DNA from: Piezodorus guildinii
Taxonomy: Eukaryota > Arthropoda > Insecta > Hemiptera > Pentatomidae
NCBI GenBank assembly: GCA_023052935.1
Contig: CM041297.1
Location: 98,726,484-98,790,483 of the forward strand
DNA: 64,000 nt
Direction of reading: 5' to 3'
Both the position numbers and the translations under genes were made by a program. Under the pieces are notes generated by a model, which did not search any database, was not told the origin of the DNA, and was given only the letters and a program-made list of their open reading frames with translations. Below are positions 46,200-58,999 of the stretch, in pieces; positions within the stretch are counted from its first letter, which is position 1, and each line of letters begins with the position of its first letter.

Positions 46200-47040
46200 A
46201 TACGTTATTATTAAATTCCATTCATAGAGATTACTTTATTTTATATTTTTAGTGTCATACGGATCGTAGAGACTACACTATGGGATTTTATTGATGTTTA
46301 ATTCATCTTCTATAATAAATAAAAAAAAGTATTCCCTTCAAGCGGTTATTCTTTTTAAGGTGAATCTCCGAAAAGCTTATGCCTGAACCATTAATGTAAA
46401 TGAGAAAATAATTTAAAGGATAACATTATGTTAATTGGGCCGCGAAAGGATTACATGTGTTTGAGTAAAGACCTGAGCACCTGTACCCTGGAGAGCAGAA
46501 CCCATAAAAGAGGTATTACAGTCCCAAGTCGTAAATCAGGCGACGGGCCAAAGGTTTATATTTTTATTTAAGTGTGAGATTGTTGGGAAGGAGGGGGGCA
46601 CTTGAGCAATAATATTTAACTTAACGAGCAACTCTAAACTACTGTATTAAACCTAATGTCTTTATTCAGTTCCCTTCGCTCCTAGCGGCTCCGGGATAGC
46701 GGCATAGTACCGTCATCAGGACTGGTTAACAAGTTCTTCTGATGAGGGCGTTAAAACAATAAGTAATTAAAAACTTTATTATCTATAATATATAGATAAT
46801 TCAATTTTTTTTTTTTTTTACACAAGAAAATTATTAATATATCCGAATAAGAATGACATATTCACAAGATAGCCAGCAGAAATAGCGATAAATCTTAAAA
46901 TATTATATTATTTTTAAAGAATCGAAATTTCGCATCTGCCACGAATTTGACAATCAGTGGATATGCTAGGTAATGATATTTTTAGTTAAGACCTTTTTGG
47001 GTAAATTTTAAGTTTAACGATCCTGTTTATCAGTTTTGGC
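46200..47040. other. no recognisable gene
   Basis: AT-rich with a GC-richer patch at 46440-46560 and another at 46680-46750. No motif that I can assign. Confidence 0.5.
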
Positions 47041-47042
47041 TG

Positions 47043-47110
<68 letters not shown>

Positions 47111-47131
47111 TATTGTGTGTGTGTGTGTGTA
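47043..47131. repeat. (TA)n and (TG)n microsatellite
   Basis: About 30 TA units, a short break, then eight or nine TG units. Confidence 0.95.
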
Positions 47132-47134
47132 TTT

Positions 47135-48185
47135 CAGTCGTAAATCAAAGTAATTTTAAATGTTTGATTTCTTAATTTTTATTTTGAACGTTGGAAGCAA
47201 TATGTACTCGTATTATGGAATATAAGGTTAAGTGTATTTCTCTCTTGTCCCAGTTTTTGGCCATATGTCAGTTTTTATAATGCCAAGCCTAAATATCCTA
47301 GTGTCGGTCTGTGGAATATTGAATGGTAATAATCACAAAGTTTTGTTGATTTGCTAAATCTGTGTATGTAGGAATTTGATTTCATTGTTGACTAATTATT
47401 TTCAAAAGAAAACATTTTACTTTTGGACCTATTTATTTATTTTTATTTATTAACTTGAATAATGTACAACACGGGTTATGGCAACATTCTTTTATTATTT
47501 TAATTTAGTGTAACATTATTCCAACAACTTAATGTAACCCAATAACTTTTTTAACTCTTTTAGTGCCAGACGACGATACAGCGCCTTATTCTTCTCATTG
47601 CGAGAAAACTATATCTCTAAATAAATTTATAAATGAACTAATCTGATTGTAAATGATCCTATTTCGTTGACAAAGAATTTGTAAACCGGCTTGGGTATAA
47701 CACTTTAAACATTCTATACCGGAGTGTGCTGAGACTCTATTTAGGCTGTAACAATAAGATGGACATTCTTCTAGGTCCAAAGTCGAACTGCTTATGATCG
47801 ATACAACACAATTTTTATATTATTTATAATAGTATTATTCATATGATTTTCAATTGATATTGAAGAATCATTATCATTTCTGTATTCCCCATTTCGTCCG
47901 AATACGTGTCATTTTTAAGCATGTAAATATCATTTGTAGTTTGGTTTTTATAAGCGTTTTTCCAAATCGTTGCATATTATTCAAATTCGGCCGGTTACCT
48001 TCGCATAGGTACACGTTTTTCGTCCGGCTCTAAAAGGTTTAAAGTAGATCGTTTTCGCATATATTTCAACTGTTCGTTTTATGGAAGCACCTGTTTGGTA
48101 TCATTTTAGCCTGTCTTCTCCCGAAATTAAAATGTGCTGGCCCCATAGCCATGGCCATACAAAATCTTCGTAGCACGGGTAGTGA
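47135..48185. other. no recognisable feature
   Basis: Mixed AT-rich sequence with short frames only (61-67 codons on the minus strand, no family). Confidence 0.55.
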
Positions 48186-48189
48186 AATT

Positions 48190-48430
48190 AAGTCACTCTT
48201 GGCCGTCCGGTATGGTTTCCTAAGATTCCACACCGCAATACTCGGTGATATTTTATTGGGTTGGGTCATCAGTCCTTACGCCTATTTTTGTGCGTAGCCA
48301 CCAGTTGGCTGACGGTTCTCACATATCCGGGGGAGGTCGTGAGTGTATCTCCTTTAATTATTAAGTCCTCGGAGGCTGGGATTCGAACTCACAACCTTTT
48401 GCAAAGTAGACTAGCTGAGGAAAATCGTCC
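48190..48430 (-). repeat. SINE-B copy
   Basis: On the minus strand: head ctagtctactttgcaaaagg, ttgtgagttcgaatcccagc (B box gagttcgaatccc), then body ccccggatatgtgagaaccg and tcagccaactggtggctacg. Same order as the 18925 copy. The plus-strand frame at 48261-48476 is a shadow. Confidence 0.8.
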
Positions 48431-49539
48431 TTGTAAGAAAGAGGACTTAGTTACGGTTGATTCGGTCAGCTTTTAAGTCGGTGTAAGCTAGCTGAATATG
48501 CTGAGCAACCTCCAAGACTCCACAGGTAGGACATAGATGGTTCGATATCTATCCCTAATCCAGAAAGCATGGCCCGGAAGTGCTGTGAGAAATTGGGAGA
48601 TCCGATAGTGAATTTGGACCTAATTTGACATATATTAATTTATATTGAAATAGGTTTATTAAGTAGCCACAGCTAATGATTAAAAAAAAAAATCATAAGT
48701 AAATAAGAATCGAAACCAAAATAAAACTTTTTAACAGTACATTATGATGTATTTTCATATTATTAGATTAACTGTGTTTTAAGCGATGGGATAATCTTGC
48801 CATCGTGTATTTCCATAACCCAGTGTTCAAGGATTATAGTTTTATTTAACCAGATAAATCAATTTTAGTTTGCTTTAATGATAATTGTATTCTTTAAAGA
48901 TTTAAAAAAGATGTCTACAAAATTTAAACTTCAAGCAGCATCTGATTTTATGAAATTATTCTTTTTTAAATATCGGTTAATGTTGCATTTGAAGTCACAT
49001 ATTACGAAATTACTTTCTTTGAATTCATAGACTATTTTAATTTCTTCCGATCTCTACGTTTATTATTAAAAATTAACAGGATTAGAATTTGATATCGTTG
49101 ACTTCCTCATTCTTAAAAAAGTGGAAACAGACATGGGTGCTACTACTTGAGACACACCCGATAGTTGTTTAGGCCATTAAAGTTAAGGTTACGTTGTTTG
49201 TTGTTCAATGCAAGGTCAAGTTTAACGTCCTTGTTTAGTAAGCAAAATTGGTTTGAAGTCTTCTCACGTTAAAAGCGGTATAAAAAAATCAACCAAACAA
49301 TTGTTCAGTTTAAAGGAATCTATGGTATTGAATTCAGGTAGTTATAATTAAATCCAATTTATAATTAACTAGCTGTAACCAAAGAAATTCATATCTTGTA
49401 ATTTTATATACATTTGTATAACTTCCTTATCCGACAATCAATTATTTTTTTAACAATTTTCATAAGCAGTGTGTTATTATTATAAAAGTGTTATTAATTT
49501 ATCTGTATTTTATTACGTCAATTTTACTAGTCACCCGCA

Positions 49540-49595
49540 TTTAATTCGTCCTGATGATGACCAAAAATGTGGGGTCGAAACGTTGGCAGATAAAA
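49540..49595 (+). ncRNA. hammerhead ribozyme motif, isolated copy
   Basis: CTGATGA (49551-49557), stem II tGACC...GGTC with a loop of about nine bases, GAAAC (49577-49581), GTT, ggca. The whole core is intact. Stem I (gtc before the core, ggc after the cleavage site) has three pairs including one G-U. Stem II sequence differs from the 40.6-40.9 kb copies while keeping pairing, which supports a selected RNA structure. It lies inside a 63-codon chance frame. Confidence 0.75.
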
Positions 49596-49659
49596 AATAT
49601 TTAAAACTATTCAATTTTATCTTTCACTGGCCGCAAAAGCGTTTTTTCTTGTATAGCTG

Positions 49660-50175
49660 ATAATACTTTAGATTTTTCTTTATCTTCAACAATAACCGAG
49701 TTTTGGTGGAATTACAATTATAATAATTTGTGACTTCATTATATAGATACAATTTTTTCTACTTTTTTTTTTCTCTGTTTATCGCGCTTTACTGATTTTA
49801 AAACTCAATGCATGTTTTTCTCTATCTTCAAAAATAACTGAGTTATGGGCGTACTTATCTATAAAATCTCAATTTTTTATAATTTTTGGTTAAAACAAAC
49901 TGTTAATTATTTTCTCTATATTCAAAAACAACTTAGTTATTTAATTAAATGACTTTTAATCGGCCACCATTTTAAAAACAGCCATCTGATATCAACGTCT
50001 AGGGGTTGGGATCACAGTTGCATGCCCCGGTATTTTGTGGCGAATTTAAAAAAAAAATAGTTTCTGAGAAATGCCACAGACGGCGTATCTTGAAACATAA
50101 GCCCTCAAAATTTTAGGAGTGAGGGAGAGAGGTAATTTATTTTGGTCGATTAAAAAGGTTCATTGTTGAAAACTA
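49660..50175 (-). repeat. ~128 bp periodic repeat block, inverted copy
   Basis: The minus strand repeats the family seen at 17640-18620: atcttcaaaaataactgagt, cgcgctttactgattttaaa and actcaatgca correspond to its cataactcagttatttttga and gttttaaaatcagtaaagcg. It also ends with the same boundary element (cgtatcttgaaacataagcc against gacttacgtttcaagatgcg). Confidence 0.7.
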
Positions 50176-50439
50176 TAAAACAAAATCTAATTTATTTACA
50201 TGAGAGTCATATAATTTATCGCTTCAATCGTAGGTTGCTCAGATAACTGACATTGACAATATGGTTTGCCATGTAATTGGAATAAAACGATACTCCTGTT
50301 ACCACGTAATGTATTTCTTAAGTACTACTAAAAGATTCACTCAATTTAATTGACCACTATAAATTAAAAGCAATGTCGACTTTTATTGTATGTTATTGTA
50401 GGAAAAATAATCAGAATTCATTCAAATACAACAAGTCCA

Positions 50440-50490
50440 TATTTGCCAAGGTTTCGGTTCATGCTTGTGAGCCCTCGTCTGGGCAAGTAA
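50440..50490 (-). ncRNA. hammerhead relic
   Basis: The minus strand reads gccCAGACGAgGGCTCACAA, then GCATGAACCGAAACCTTGGCA. Same design as the 40.6 kb copies, but the core is CAGACGA, stem II is damaged (GGCTC against GAACC) and ACGT is ACCT. Confidence 0.6.
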
Positions 50491-50499
50491 GAATTTAGA

Positions 50500-52300
50500 A
50501 ATGAACCCTAGATTTTTTTTTTATGATGAATTACAATGATTTTTAATTACTACAAAAGAAATAACATTTAGTTTTACCTTTCACTGGAACAATTTTCGTC
50601 CTTATCTGAAAAAAGAAGATTAAATTAATTTTTTTTAAAATGGTATGTTATTAAATAATTATTTGATTGTATAATTGTAATGTAATATTTCCATTCAGAT
50701 TATGTCTATGTGATAATAATTTTTAGTTAAAGTGCAAACCATTTTTTATTATTGTAAAAGACAAAGAAGTTTCCGTATACGTTCTCCCACAGAGGCTGTA
50801 AATATCCAACACAGGAAGTATAGTTCCCTTCTTGAGGGAGGAACTAATGCATCGAAAGAGCTGACAAACAAGATATGAGTGTTTATGGATATCCATATCC
50901 AACATAAGCAGTGAGATACGGAAGAAGTAAAGAGAAATGGAGGAAAAGATATGGGAAGACGAATGATACAGACCCAGTTATTCATATCTTGCGCCGCCCC
51001 TCCAGTTTTACGACCCAAGGGTCTCGATTTGCCATAGTGGAGGGGAGTAGGAAGCATCCTGTAGTTCATGCTTTATAAAAATGCTTGCAACAGTGAACAG
51101 TCCGGTTACAACGAAAAAGTTTACTATGCCTTAGAGAAGATACAAATATTTTTTTAATTTTTTTTTTTATTTATTAATTCGTAAAAATCTAATGGAATTA
51201 ATTTCCTGAATAGGTAAAGCAAATATATATTATAATATATATATATGTATAATTGATTATACATAAATTTAAATAAAACTTATTTTTACATAAGTTGATT
51301 ATGAACCATATGTACTCCCGAAGTATACCAATGATGCGTGGTGTTGTGTTTTATTACCAAAACGCTATAAAATTACTTCAAAATCCTGCTCCACTGTAAC
51401 CCATGAATGGTATTGGATTTAATACACATAATATACATGACTACCTGTCGCTGGGCAACACACCTATACTTAAGGGATTCTTAGTGCTTCAAGACTAACG
51501 AGGAGATTCATTTTCGGGAATCGATTTAGAAGGGTCTCCCTACCTTAGGGCACCCCACGACAGAAATAAAGAAAAATTATTTTTAACAGGAGAACTTCAT
51601 TTTAGTGCTCTATACACTTCCAATAGCCAACACGACTTTAAACCAGAAATATAAAACAGTTAATATGTTGGTGATAAAAATTTTAAAAGTCTTTTCTTAA
51701 ACAAACAATTTTTTACAGTAATATCACAATTTTTCCTAATCATGACCTTAATAATAGTGCTAAATTATAATATTTACCAAATTATAAAATAATAATACAA
51801 AATATATACAATAAAAAAATCAATGAAATATGTAATTTTAATATATCTGAAAAAAAATTAATAAAACAATGTATAGGTACAAAGTTTAAAAACGTTGGAA
51901 AAGTAAAGTCTCTATAAAAAAAACAACTTTTTTTCAAATTACTTTCATAATTCTCTTTTTTATAATACTCATTATTATATAGTTTACGATATAATAATAT
52001 AAATATGAAACATTACATATTATGTCTTAACCATTATCTTTTATAATCTAAAGAAACTATGAGTAATAATAAAAAACGAGTTTGTGCGTCTGAAAAACGC
52101 ATTTGACTTTTAACGAACAATGAAAAATAAAAAAATTCTTAAATATACATATAATAATAAAATAACTTGAATGACATTAATAGCGTCTACTTTATTTTCG
52201 GATTAGGTACGATTTTTTTTTTTTTTAAGAATTGAGTCAGGAGCACTCACTATTCATAAAACGCAAACTGTTGAAATAACTAGAGGATTTTAATATTGAT
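50500..52300. other. no supported gene
   Basis: AT-rich, with a GC-richer part at 50750-51065 where two overlapping minus-strand frames (60 and 106 codons) occur. I recognise no family in either. Confidence 0.5.
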
Positions 52301-52309
52301 TTAAACGAA

Positions 52310-52402
52310 GTAGGTAGGAATAATCGGGAATCAGTTGTTTTTTGAATATTTTAATTTTGCCGACGTTTTGGCTCAAACTTGTGAGCCATCGTCAGGGCAT
52401 TT
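52310..52402 (-). ncRNA. PLE-type fragment with hammerhead relic
   Basis: The flank taggtaggaataatcgggaa, then tcagttg, parallels taggtggaatagtcaggaat, then cagtca at 40591. The minus strand has CTGACGA (position 7 change, tolerated), an intact stem II GGCTC/GAGCC, then AAAACGTCGGCA, in which the first G of GAAA is lost. Loss of this G (the catalytic G12) should abolish cleavage. Confidence 0.7.
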
Positions 52403-53238
52403 AATCGAAGATTATTTTTTGTAGAGTTTTCGTTTTAATAATTCACGTATGCCCCAGTGATATCACACTTAATTTATTAAACATCGTTCAATCTCCCAAT
52501 GGACTCATAGAATCAGTCTTTATTGTGTAGAACCAATCTGGATAACCTATTCAAACTAATGGTAGGGAACATTACGTACAGGTTATATGTTACGTATTTA
52601 GGTTGGGCATGGTAAATTATTTAATGTTTATATTCTATGTCTCGATACATTTGAATAAATATAATTTGAAAAAGAATTTTACTAAATATGATAGTATCGA
52701 TATTCTGTTTTTAGGAAAATAATATATATATAAGCATATAACAAAGAAGAGAAAAAACCCATCTGGAATGAAAATCTAACATCCCACGCGGGAACATTCC
52801 CAATCTATTTTAAAACCTCAGGGAAGCAATCTTCTGAATACAAAAACTTGAAGGAAAGATATAGCCGTCAGGTGTCAGGATACATGAAGACGTAGTGTCG
52901 TGAGAAACACAAAACTGTAAATCATGAACCGTAGCGTGCCATGGGTTTGCAGTATGCATAATTTATCAGTTTCATAGTTATATACCACTCAATTCTATGC
53001 AGGTAACAGGTGCCAGATACAGTATGGTTAGGGTATCTGGAGAAATATGGGCGAAACGATAAGATGAGCACCGGTCAGATAAATTAACTGAGCTTGTGAG
53101 AAGAGACCAGGTATCTCTGGGATCCTGGATTTTAACGTTACAGGATTTTTTTTAAGGCACAATGGGGGTCCTAACTTGTTTTTTGTTTTTTTTAGAATAA
53201 AAGTAAATGAAGTTTTTTTTATAGAAATAATTTTTGAT

Positions 53239-53538
53239 GAGAAGTTAGTTGAAGGTGCAGTCAAATCAACACACAATTACGTAGAAAACTTAATTTAATA
53301 GTGCCTAAATTTTAGGCCCTTCTTCAGAGCGATCGTAGGAGTAATAGCTCAACAATGCTACGGCATTGTTGGCATTAATGCTATGCTAAATTACATTTTA
53401 ATGTTATGGCATTGTTGGGCTATCACTCCTACAATCGCTCTGAAGAAGGCCTAAAATTTAGCCCTTAACGTTGGTACTGTTAAATTAAGTTTCTACTTTA
53501 TTGTGTGTTGATTTGACTGCACTCACAACTAACTTCTC
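53239..53538. repeat. ~300 bp foldback with hammerhead-like arms
   Basis: Left arm 53239-53359 and right arm 53407-53538 are close reverse complements (gagaagttagtt / aactaacttctc, gcagtcaaatcaacacaca / tgtgtgttgatttgactgc, gctctgaagaaggcc and its mirror). Each arm holds CTGAAGA, a possible stem II (ggcctaaaatttagcc) and the position of a GAAA box that is now altered; the right arm still ends acgttggtac. The spacer is under 50 bases. Confidence 0.75.
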
Positions 53539-53559
53539 CTCTATATACACACAGTCAAT

Positions 53560-54795
53560 CATTCTCACTTCACATTCAGGAATAACTTTTGTATAAGTTG
53601 TCGTGAAAGCTCAGAAATTTCATATCCTTTTTTAAGGTTTTTTGTTATGTGACTCGATTTTGTTATCATCACAATTAATTAGATAATCGTTCTGTATTTG
53701 AAAATAGTTTAATAGTTAATAGAAAATAGTTTTTTATCGTAAAGCTTTAATACGTATATACATTTGATTTTAAATAAGACAAAAATTGCATGAGTTGTCC
53801 AAGTAAGTTTTAAACAACACTGGTTTTCTAGGAGCCACTTCTATTCCATTTCTTCCCCCATCCCTATCAGGACAGAATCCTACCATTTTTCCAGTATCAT
53901 TACATCAATAATTTATAAAGATTTCTATACAATTTGTTGACAACTCAGACTTGGCTATCTTGTATATATTATTCTCGACAAAGAAAACATGTATAAGATA
54001 TGGCTAGCAGATTACATTAAATTCACAACAAGCTGCTAACAAACCAAATCAATTTCGAAAACCTCAGAAGATGTACAAAAAGGAAGAAGAAAAACAAGGA
54101 ATGAACTTGCTCGCCGGAGGGGCTATAAATTCAATGCCGGTCTTGCTGGTCTTATCTCGGAGATACCCTGGTATCTCGCCCAAGATTTATTGAACATCTT
54201 ATCTTGGCAATAGCTTTGGTATTTCTGCAATAATTCTAGTCTCTTCAGGGACACGAGGGTGGGGTCTGACCCAGCTTGCGTCACACATGTTATGTGTCCT
54301 ATTTTTCTCATTGTTAAAAGCACGGAATGGAACGTTCTAAGGAAAAATAAGAAGGAGGTATTTGTAATTCTAAATACACTCTCTGTGACAAACCGAGCTC
54401 TGAGCCTTCAATACCCGACAATGTGAGCATTGAAGTGTTTTCGTGTCGAAATAATAGGAATAATTCTCATACAGAATAATAGTCTCATTATAATGTTACA
54501 GTATCACAAAAGATACTTTTGAAATCTTTTCAGGCTATTCACAATACGTTTCAATTACAAGTCCTAAAAAATAAATTAGCATTTATGTTTTGTTTTTGTT
54601 CTTCAGTAACCAAAGACTATTGTTTAATAATTTTTTTAACTTGATGATGCACATATCTAAAAGCAACATATATAAGAAAACCGAATATTAATCCAAATGA
54701 TCTTTCCAGCCAACTCAAATCAATAATGCATTGAATTATAAAATCCTTCAACAACTTTGAAATATTGTTAAATTCATTATAATACTTTTTGGTTA
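53560..54795. other. no supported gene
   Basis: AT-rich except for 54115-54330, where GC-richer sequence with a ggagataccctggtatctc palindrome occurs. A similar tatctcgcc string lies near 30850 and 54172. Family not identified. Confidence 0.45.
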
Positions 54796-54799
54796 ATTG

Positions 54800-55060
54800 T
54801 TGTTTGTTAATTTACTTAACGCCATTTTAATGATTTTTCTAATTTTGCCTTTCAATGCTGACTTAGAAGAGGGATCTTAAACGATTATATGACATCGCAC
54901 AGGCTCGGGACCACCTTATTAGTCCAGTACGTAGAACGGTATACCATGGATTTTTTTACACCGTTTAAAAAATCCTAGGGCCACTTGCTAGTTTTGGGCA
55001 TAGAACGCTTTTATGCTTGCTACTATACCACAGGTGACCTGAAAAAAATCCTTGGTTTGA
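54800..55060 (-). repeat. SINE-A copy, diverged
   Basis: Reversed order of SINE-A: tail region tttgttaatttacttaacgc at the left, then aattttgcctttc, gacatcgcacaggctcggga, aaaaatcctagggccacttg and finally the tRNA-like head with ttctatgcccaaaac on the minus strand. Confidence 0.75.
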
Positions 55061-55884
55061 TCACAGAGCATATGTAAGGAAATATTTTTTCATGATTTTG
55101 TATATTTTAATTGGAAATTTGAGTGATTACAAGTGATTCTTCTGAAATAGCCCTTACGAAAAAATATGTTTTCATATTAATACTTCTAAAATAATTATAA
55201 TAAATTCAAAATCACGGAAATACTCAGTCACATAAAAAATAAAAAAATTAAGTAGCGTAAGAAATTACTCAATTACTTAAGATTTCGCAAAAGTTTTATA
55301 TTGCAATATACAGAACACTTTTTCAGCACTATGTAAAAAGGTATGGCATTATAAGCATAATACATTAGGAATATAAATTTTCTTGCTTTAAATGGTGTAT
55401 ATTATTTAGGATAATAAAAATAAAATAAAATATATATAAAAGTACCTATCTACTCCTGAATACCTACTTTTTAATAATAAATGAATAATTGCTCATCAAT
55501 ATCTAATCATCTATTTATTCCCCTATTAAACTATTAACAACGAGATACTAAAATATTTACAGGTATAAACGTTGAATGGAATTCCATTTTGTGTTGAGCA
55601 AGAGCTTTTTCTTTTGTAAATAAATCCCATAGAGAGCTTATCTTTATTCAGAGATATAAAACTAGCCGGTATTAGCTAACACTGGATGAATTATTGCCAT
55701 TCTACCGATAAAACGTTCGATAAATTATACTTCGTAAACTGGCTGGAAATCCTGTAAAACATGATCTTTGAAGATAATCTAATAGAAGATTTATGAAAGA
55801 ATATTTTCAAATTTTATAGCATAGGTTTGGACATTCATGTTATAAAAAAGTGATATAAAATCGCTCATTTAAAAAGATTTAATG

Positions 55885-56185
55885 CTAGTAAATGGGGGAT
55901 CACCTGTAGCAGGAAGGCTAGCATAACAGCCTTCTATGCCCAATGTCACGAGCTCAGACCCACAGGTGGTCCTAGGATTTTTTAATAGGAGAAAAAAATC
56001 CGTAGTTATGACGTCCTTCGGAGGTGAAGTAAGAAGGTGTCCCTAAGCCTGTGCGATGTCAGGCACTGGTTTAAAATCCCTATCCTAATAAAACCTGTAT
56101 AAGCAAAATTTAGGACTCCCACTGTAGCACCGTCCGATTACCACAGCACATAAAGTGACGTTAAATAGTAAATAAACAAACAATG
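55885..56185 (+). repeat. SINE-A copy, nearly full length
   Basis: The best view of the head: A-box-like tgtagcaggaaggctagca, gccttctatgcccaatgtca, B-box-like gagctcagaccc, then tggtcctaggattttttaat, gtccttcggaggtgaagtaa, agcctgtgcgatgtcaggca, ttaggactcccactgtagca and a (TAAA)-type tail near 56165-56185. Total length is about 300 bases, in the usual SINE range. Confidence 0.85.
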
Positions 56186-56189
56186 TTCA

Positions 56190-57650
56190 GTAAATAACAT
56201 AGATTTTTCAGCCAAACTTATATGCTTTATAATAAGTCCTGTAGCAATTATATTTTATCTGTTTATTTTTTACTGTTTTATTTATTTAAATAATAAAAAG
56301 CATTATGAATTCCAAAGGAATTAATAAAAACTTCGATACATCTACTTTACGTTAACAAAAAAAAAATCTTTCACGTAATAATACGTATGTTAATATTTTT
56401 ATTTTAATCAAAATTATTAGTAAATTTCCGATGATTTTTTAAAAAAAAACCTTGAACTAGACCACTAAAAAAATCAAAGTCAAAGCTAATATTGTATTAT
56501 AAATTAAATATATTTATGGACAAACATCTTCTATTGTTTTAATTATTGTCATTTCACTTGGTATTTATTTTGATATAATCAACAATATCTACCGAATTTA
56601 AAAATCAAAGGGTATGAAAAGTAGCATTTATAATGGATCTAAGTTAGTTCATTCGTATATTTATTCATTATATATTGTGTTAAAAACAAGGTGTCTGAAA
56701 ATTTAGATTCACCTGATTTTGCAATATAGCCTTTTTTTTAAACTTTTTTTACAAAACTAAAAGATTTATTAACAATAAAATACAAATAAAACTAAAGATT
56801 TAAATTATCTTTATTTATTTATATTTTTCAGTTTTATGTAATTTATTTTATATTTCTTTTAATTTTATTTTAATGTGGATTGACTGGTTTCTTATAGCGT
56901 TCATAGTCTTAAATATATATTGCAATATCAGCCAATAATTCAAAGTTTGTAACTGGTACGGAAGAAATTATCGGAAAAAATAAATCTCCGAAATAAGCTC
57001 GGTGATGAAGCTACGGATAGTTGACAAAACAGGAATTGAACTGTTTCCCAATTGTCATAGTATCATATAATACACTAAAAATATTTTTTTAAGTGTTTTA
57101 TATTCATCTGATATTAAGAATGCGGACGATTAAGAAACTTTAAACCAGCATATGTACTTCTAATATTTGAAATGGGAATAGCAGCTTTCGCAGAGACCTA
57201 GAAAGACACCATACTAAATCAAATGCAGAACGGTGATACTCGGAGGGGATTAGAGTGTCCAATAAAAAGCGGGCAAAGGTTATAAATATTTATTAGCCTC
57301 CTACGTAATGGTCGGTGGTCAGGACCTTTGTATACAAATGGCTGACTTAGGCGAGATAAAATGCCGCAGTTTGTATGCGGAGGCTGGTTGGACCGGAGAG
57401 CGAAGGCGTGTCAGGCCAGTCCCATCAAAACCAACCAACCCTTGGACCGTCTGTAGAATATTTATCTTGGTCTCCTCCAAGAAAGGTTCCCTTGGTTGGT
57501 TTAACAGCTTTAACGTATTTTTTATTTTGATAAAGTAATATTATTCATCCGAAAGGATGACGGAATACAGGTGAAGGGAATTATTTCTATAAAAATTAAT
57601 CTCCAGTTCCCAGAAGTAGAGGAGTACCTGAATAAAAATTAAATAAATAA
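56190..57650. other. no supported gene
   Basis: AT-rich to 57170. A GC-richer part at 57230-57500 includes a 76-codon plus frame (57308-57538) with no family that I recognise. Confidence 0.5.
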
Positions 57651-57679
57651 AAACAACAGAAACTTTCAATCTCTCTCTA

Positions 57680-57790
57680 TAAAAAATGATAAAGCAATTC
57701 TTGGTTTCCGCAAACTCCTTCTAAGCCACTAGACGGAGTTTAATTCATTTTACACTATCATTCAGGGCATTCTTTTATGCAGTTTTATAA
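57680..57790 (+). repeat. dispersed repeat, copy 2 (first copy near 16500)
   Basis: Shares the order tcttggtttccgcaaactcc, ttctaagccactagacgg, ttaattcatt with 16515-16565. The family is unknown. Confidence 0.5.
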
Positions 57791-58064
57791 GTAAAATACA
57801 ACAATACAATAAAGTTCCTCATACGCGGTAATGAAATCCGCGCGAGGAAAGTTTTCCTTTAGATAGAAAAATTAAATTTTCTGTAATGAACGCATCAAAA
57901 AAATCTTTCCTGAAATATGAATAGTAATAGAGACTTATAATATACTGTTCGAAAAATGCTATATTTTAGAAACAATATCACATATCAAATCGTAAATAGA
58001 TTTTGACAATGAATGGACATTTGTTTCAAGTCCATAAACTGACATTCTTATTAATTATTTCAAA

Positions 58065-58147
58065 ATAGATGTTTCCCTTTAAAGTAAATGAGTATTTCAT
58101 AGAAAATAGATGTTTCCCTTTAAAGTAAATGAGTATTTCATAGAAAA
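58065..58147. repeat. 41-bp tandem duplication (two copies)
   Basis: The unit starting atagatgtttccctttaaag occurs twice in immediate succession with no differences that I can see, so it is a recent duplication. Confidence 0.9.
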
Positions 58148-58149
58148 TA

Positions 58150-58995
58150 AATTTAACTTCTTATAATAATTTTAAATATTTCATTTGAAAACTAAAACAA
58201 ATGATTAACTGAATAAAATGGGAACCGCTATTTCAATAATTTTACTAGTAGTAATACAATATTATTAGTAACTCCTACGATTTCTACTTAGGGGTATCTT
58301 GGAGCTTGGACAAATTTCATCCATTCGATTTTACATACTTATACTAATGTTGGGTTGGAATATTGGAAGCAAGGGTGCAAGACAAAGCTTTAAGTGTTTC
58401 GAATCACGCGAAAACAAAATATTTTCCCATATCTCTAATAATTTTATTAAGGGTATTCATTAAATAATGTTATCTTTTTTTTAGTCCTATTCAGTATAGA
58501 AATCAGTGTGCTAAAACAATTGCAATAAAAATAAGTAATACAATTAAGAGGCAACAATTCCATCTATAACACCAGAATTTCACATTTTGCTTCATATTAT
58601 CTCTCCAAAAGAGACTAAATAGGTTTCGTTTTCTAAACATTGTTGCCATGGTCTTGAAATAAAAATTATTGCTCAGAAATGAAACAACTGGTGGTTGCAA
58701 ATTAAAGTTCTCGTTACAGCTGATTATTTTTCAAGAATTAAATTTATATTGAGATTGAAACTGGAAAAACTGATCTTATTCTGGGTTAGATGTTATGCCG
58801 ACGATACAGAACAAAGAAGTTCCAAGATACAAAGGGATGGTCGGGTGAATGCCCCACAAGACATTTCAAGGCCCCAGCGATTGTCTTCGGGCCTAAGTGC
58901 TGATTTCAATACAGTTCTTCATCTCATACTATGAATATTGAAACATGTACTGTTTTTTTTTTTTGTTGTTTTTTTTTTTACTTTTATTTACCAAT
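58150..58995. other. no recognisable gene
   Basis: AT-rich. The plus frame at 58695-58934 contains the letters YADDTEQ, but the surrounding residues do not fit a reverse transcriptase. Confidence 0.5.
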
Positions 58996-58999
58996 GAAA

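Noticed and set aside
46690..46750. Hammerhead motif from two ctgatga strings
   Set aside because: No GAAA box at stem II distance on either strand.
58695..58934. YADD-like string suggesting reverse transcriptase
   Set aside because: The flanking residues lack every other RT motif, so it is coincidence.
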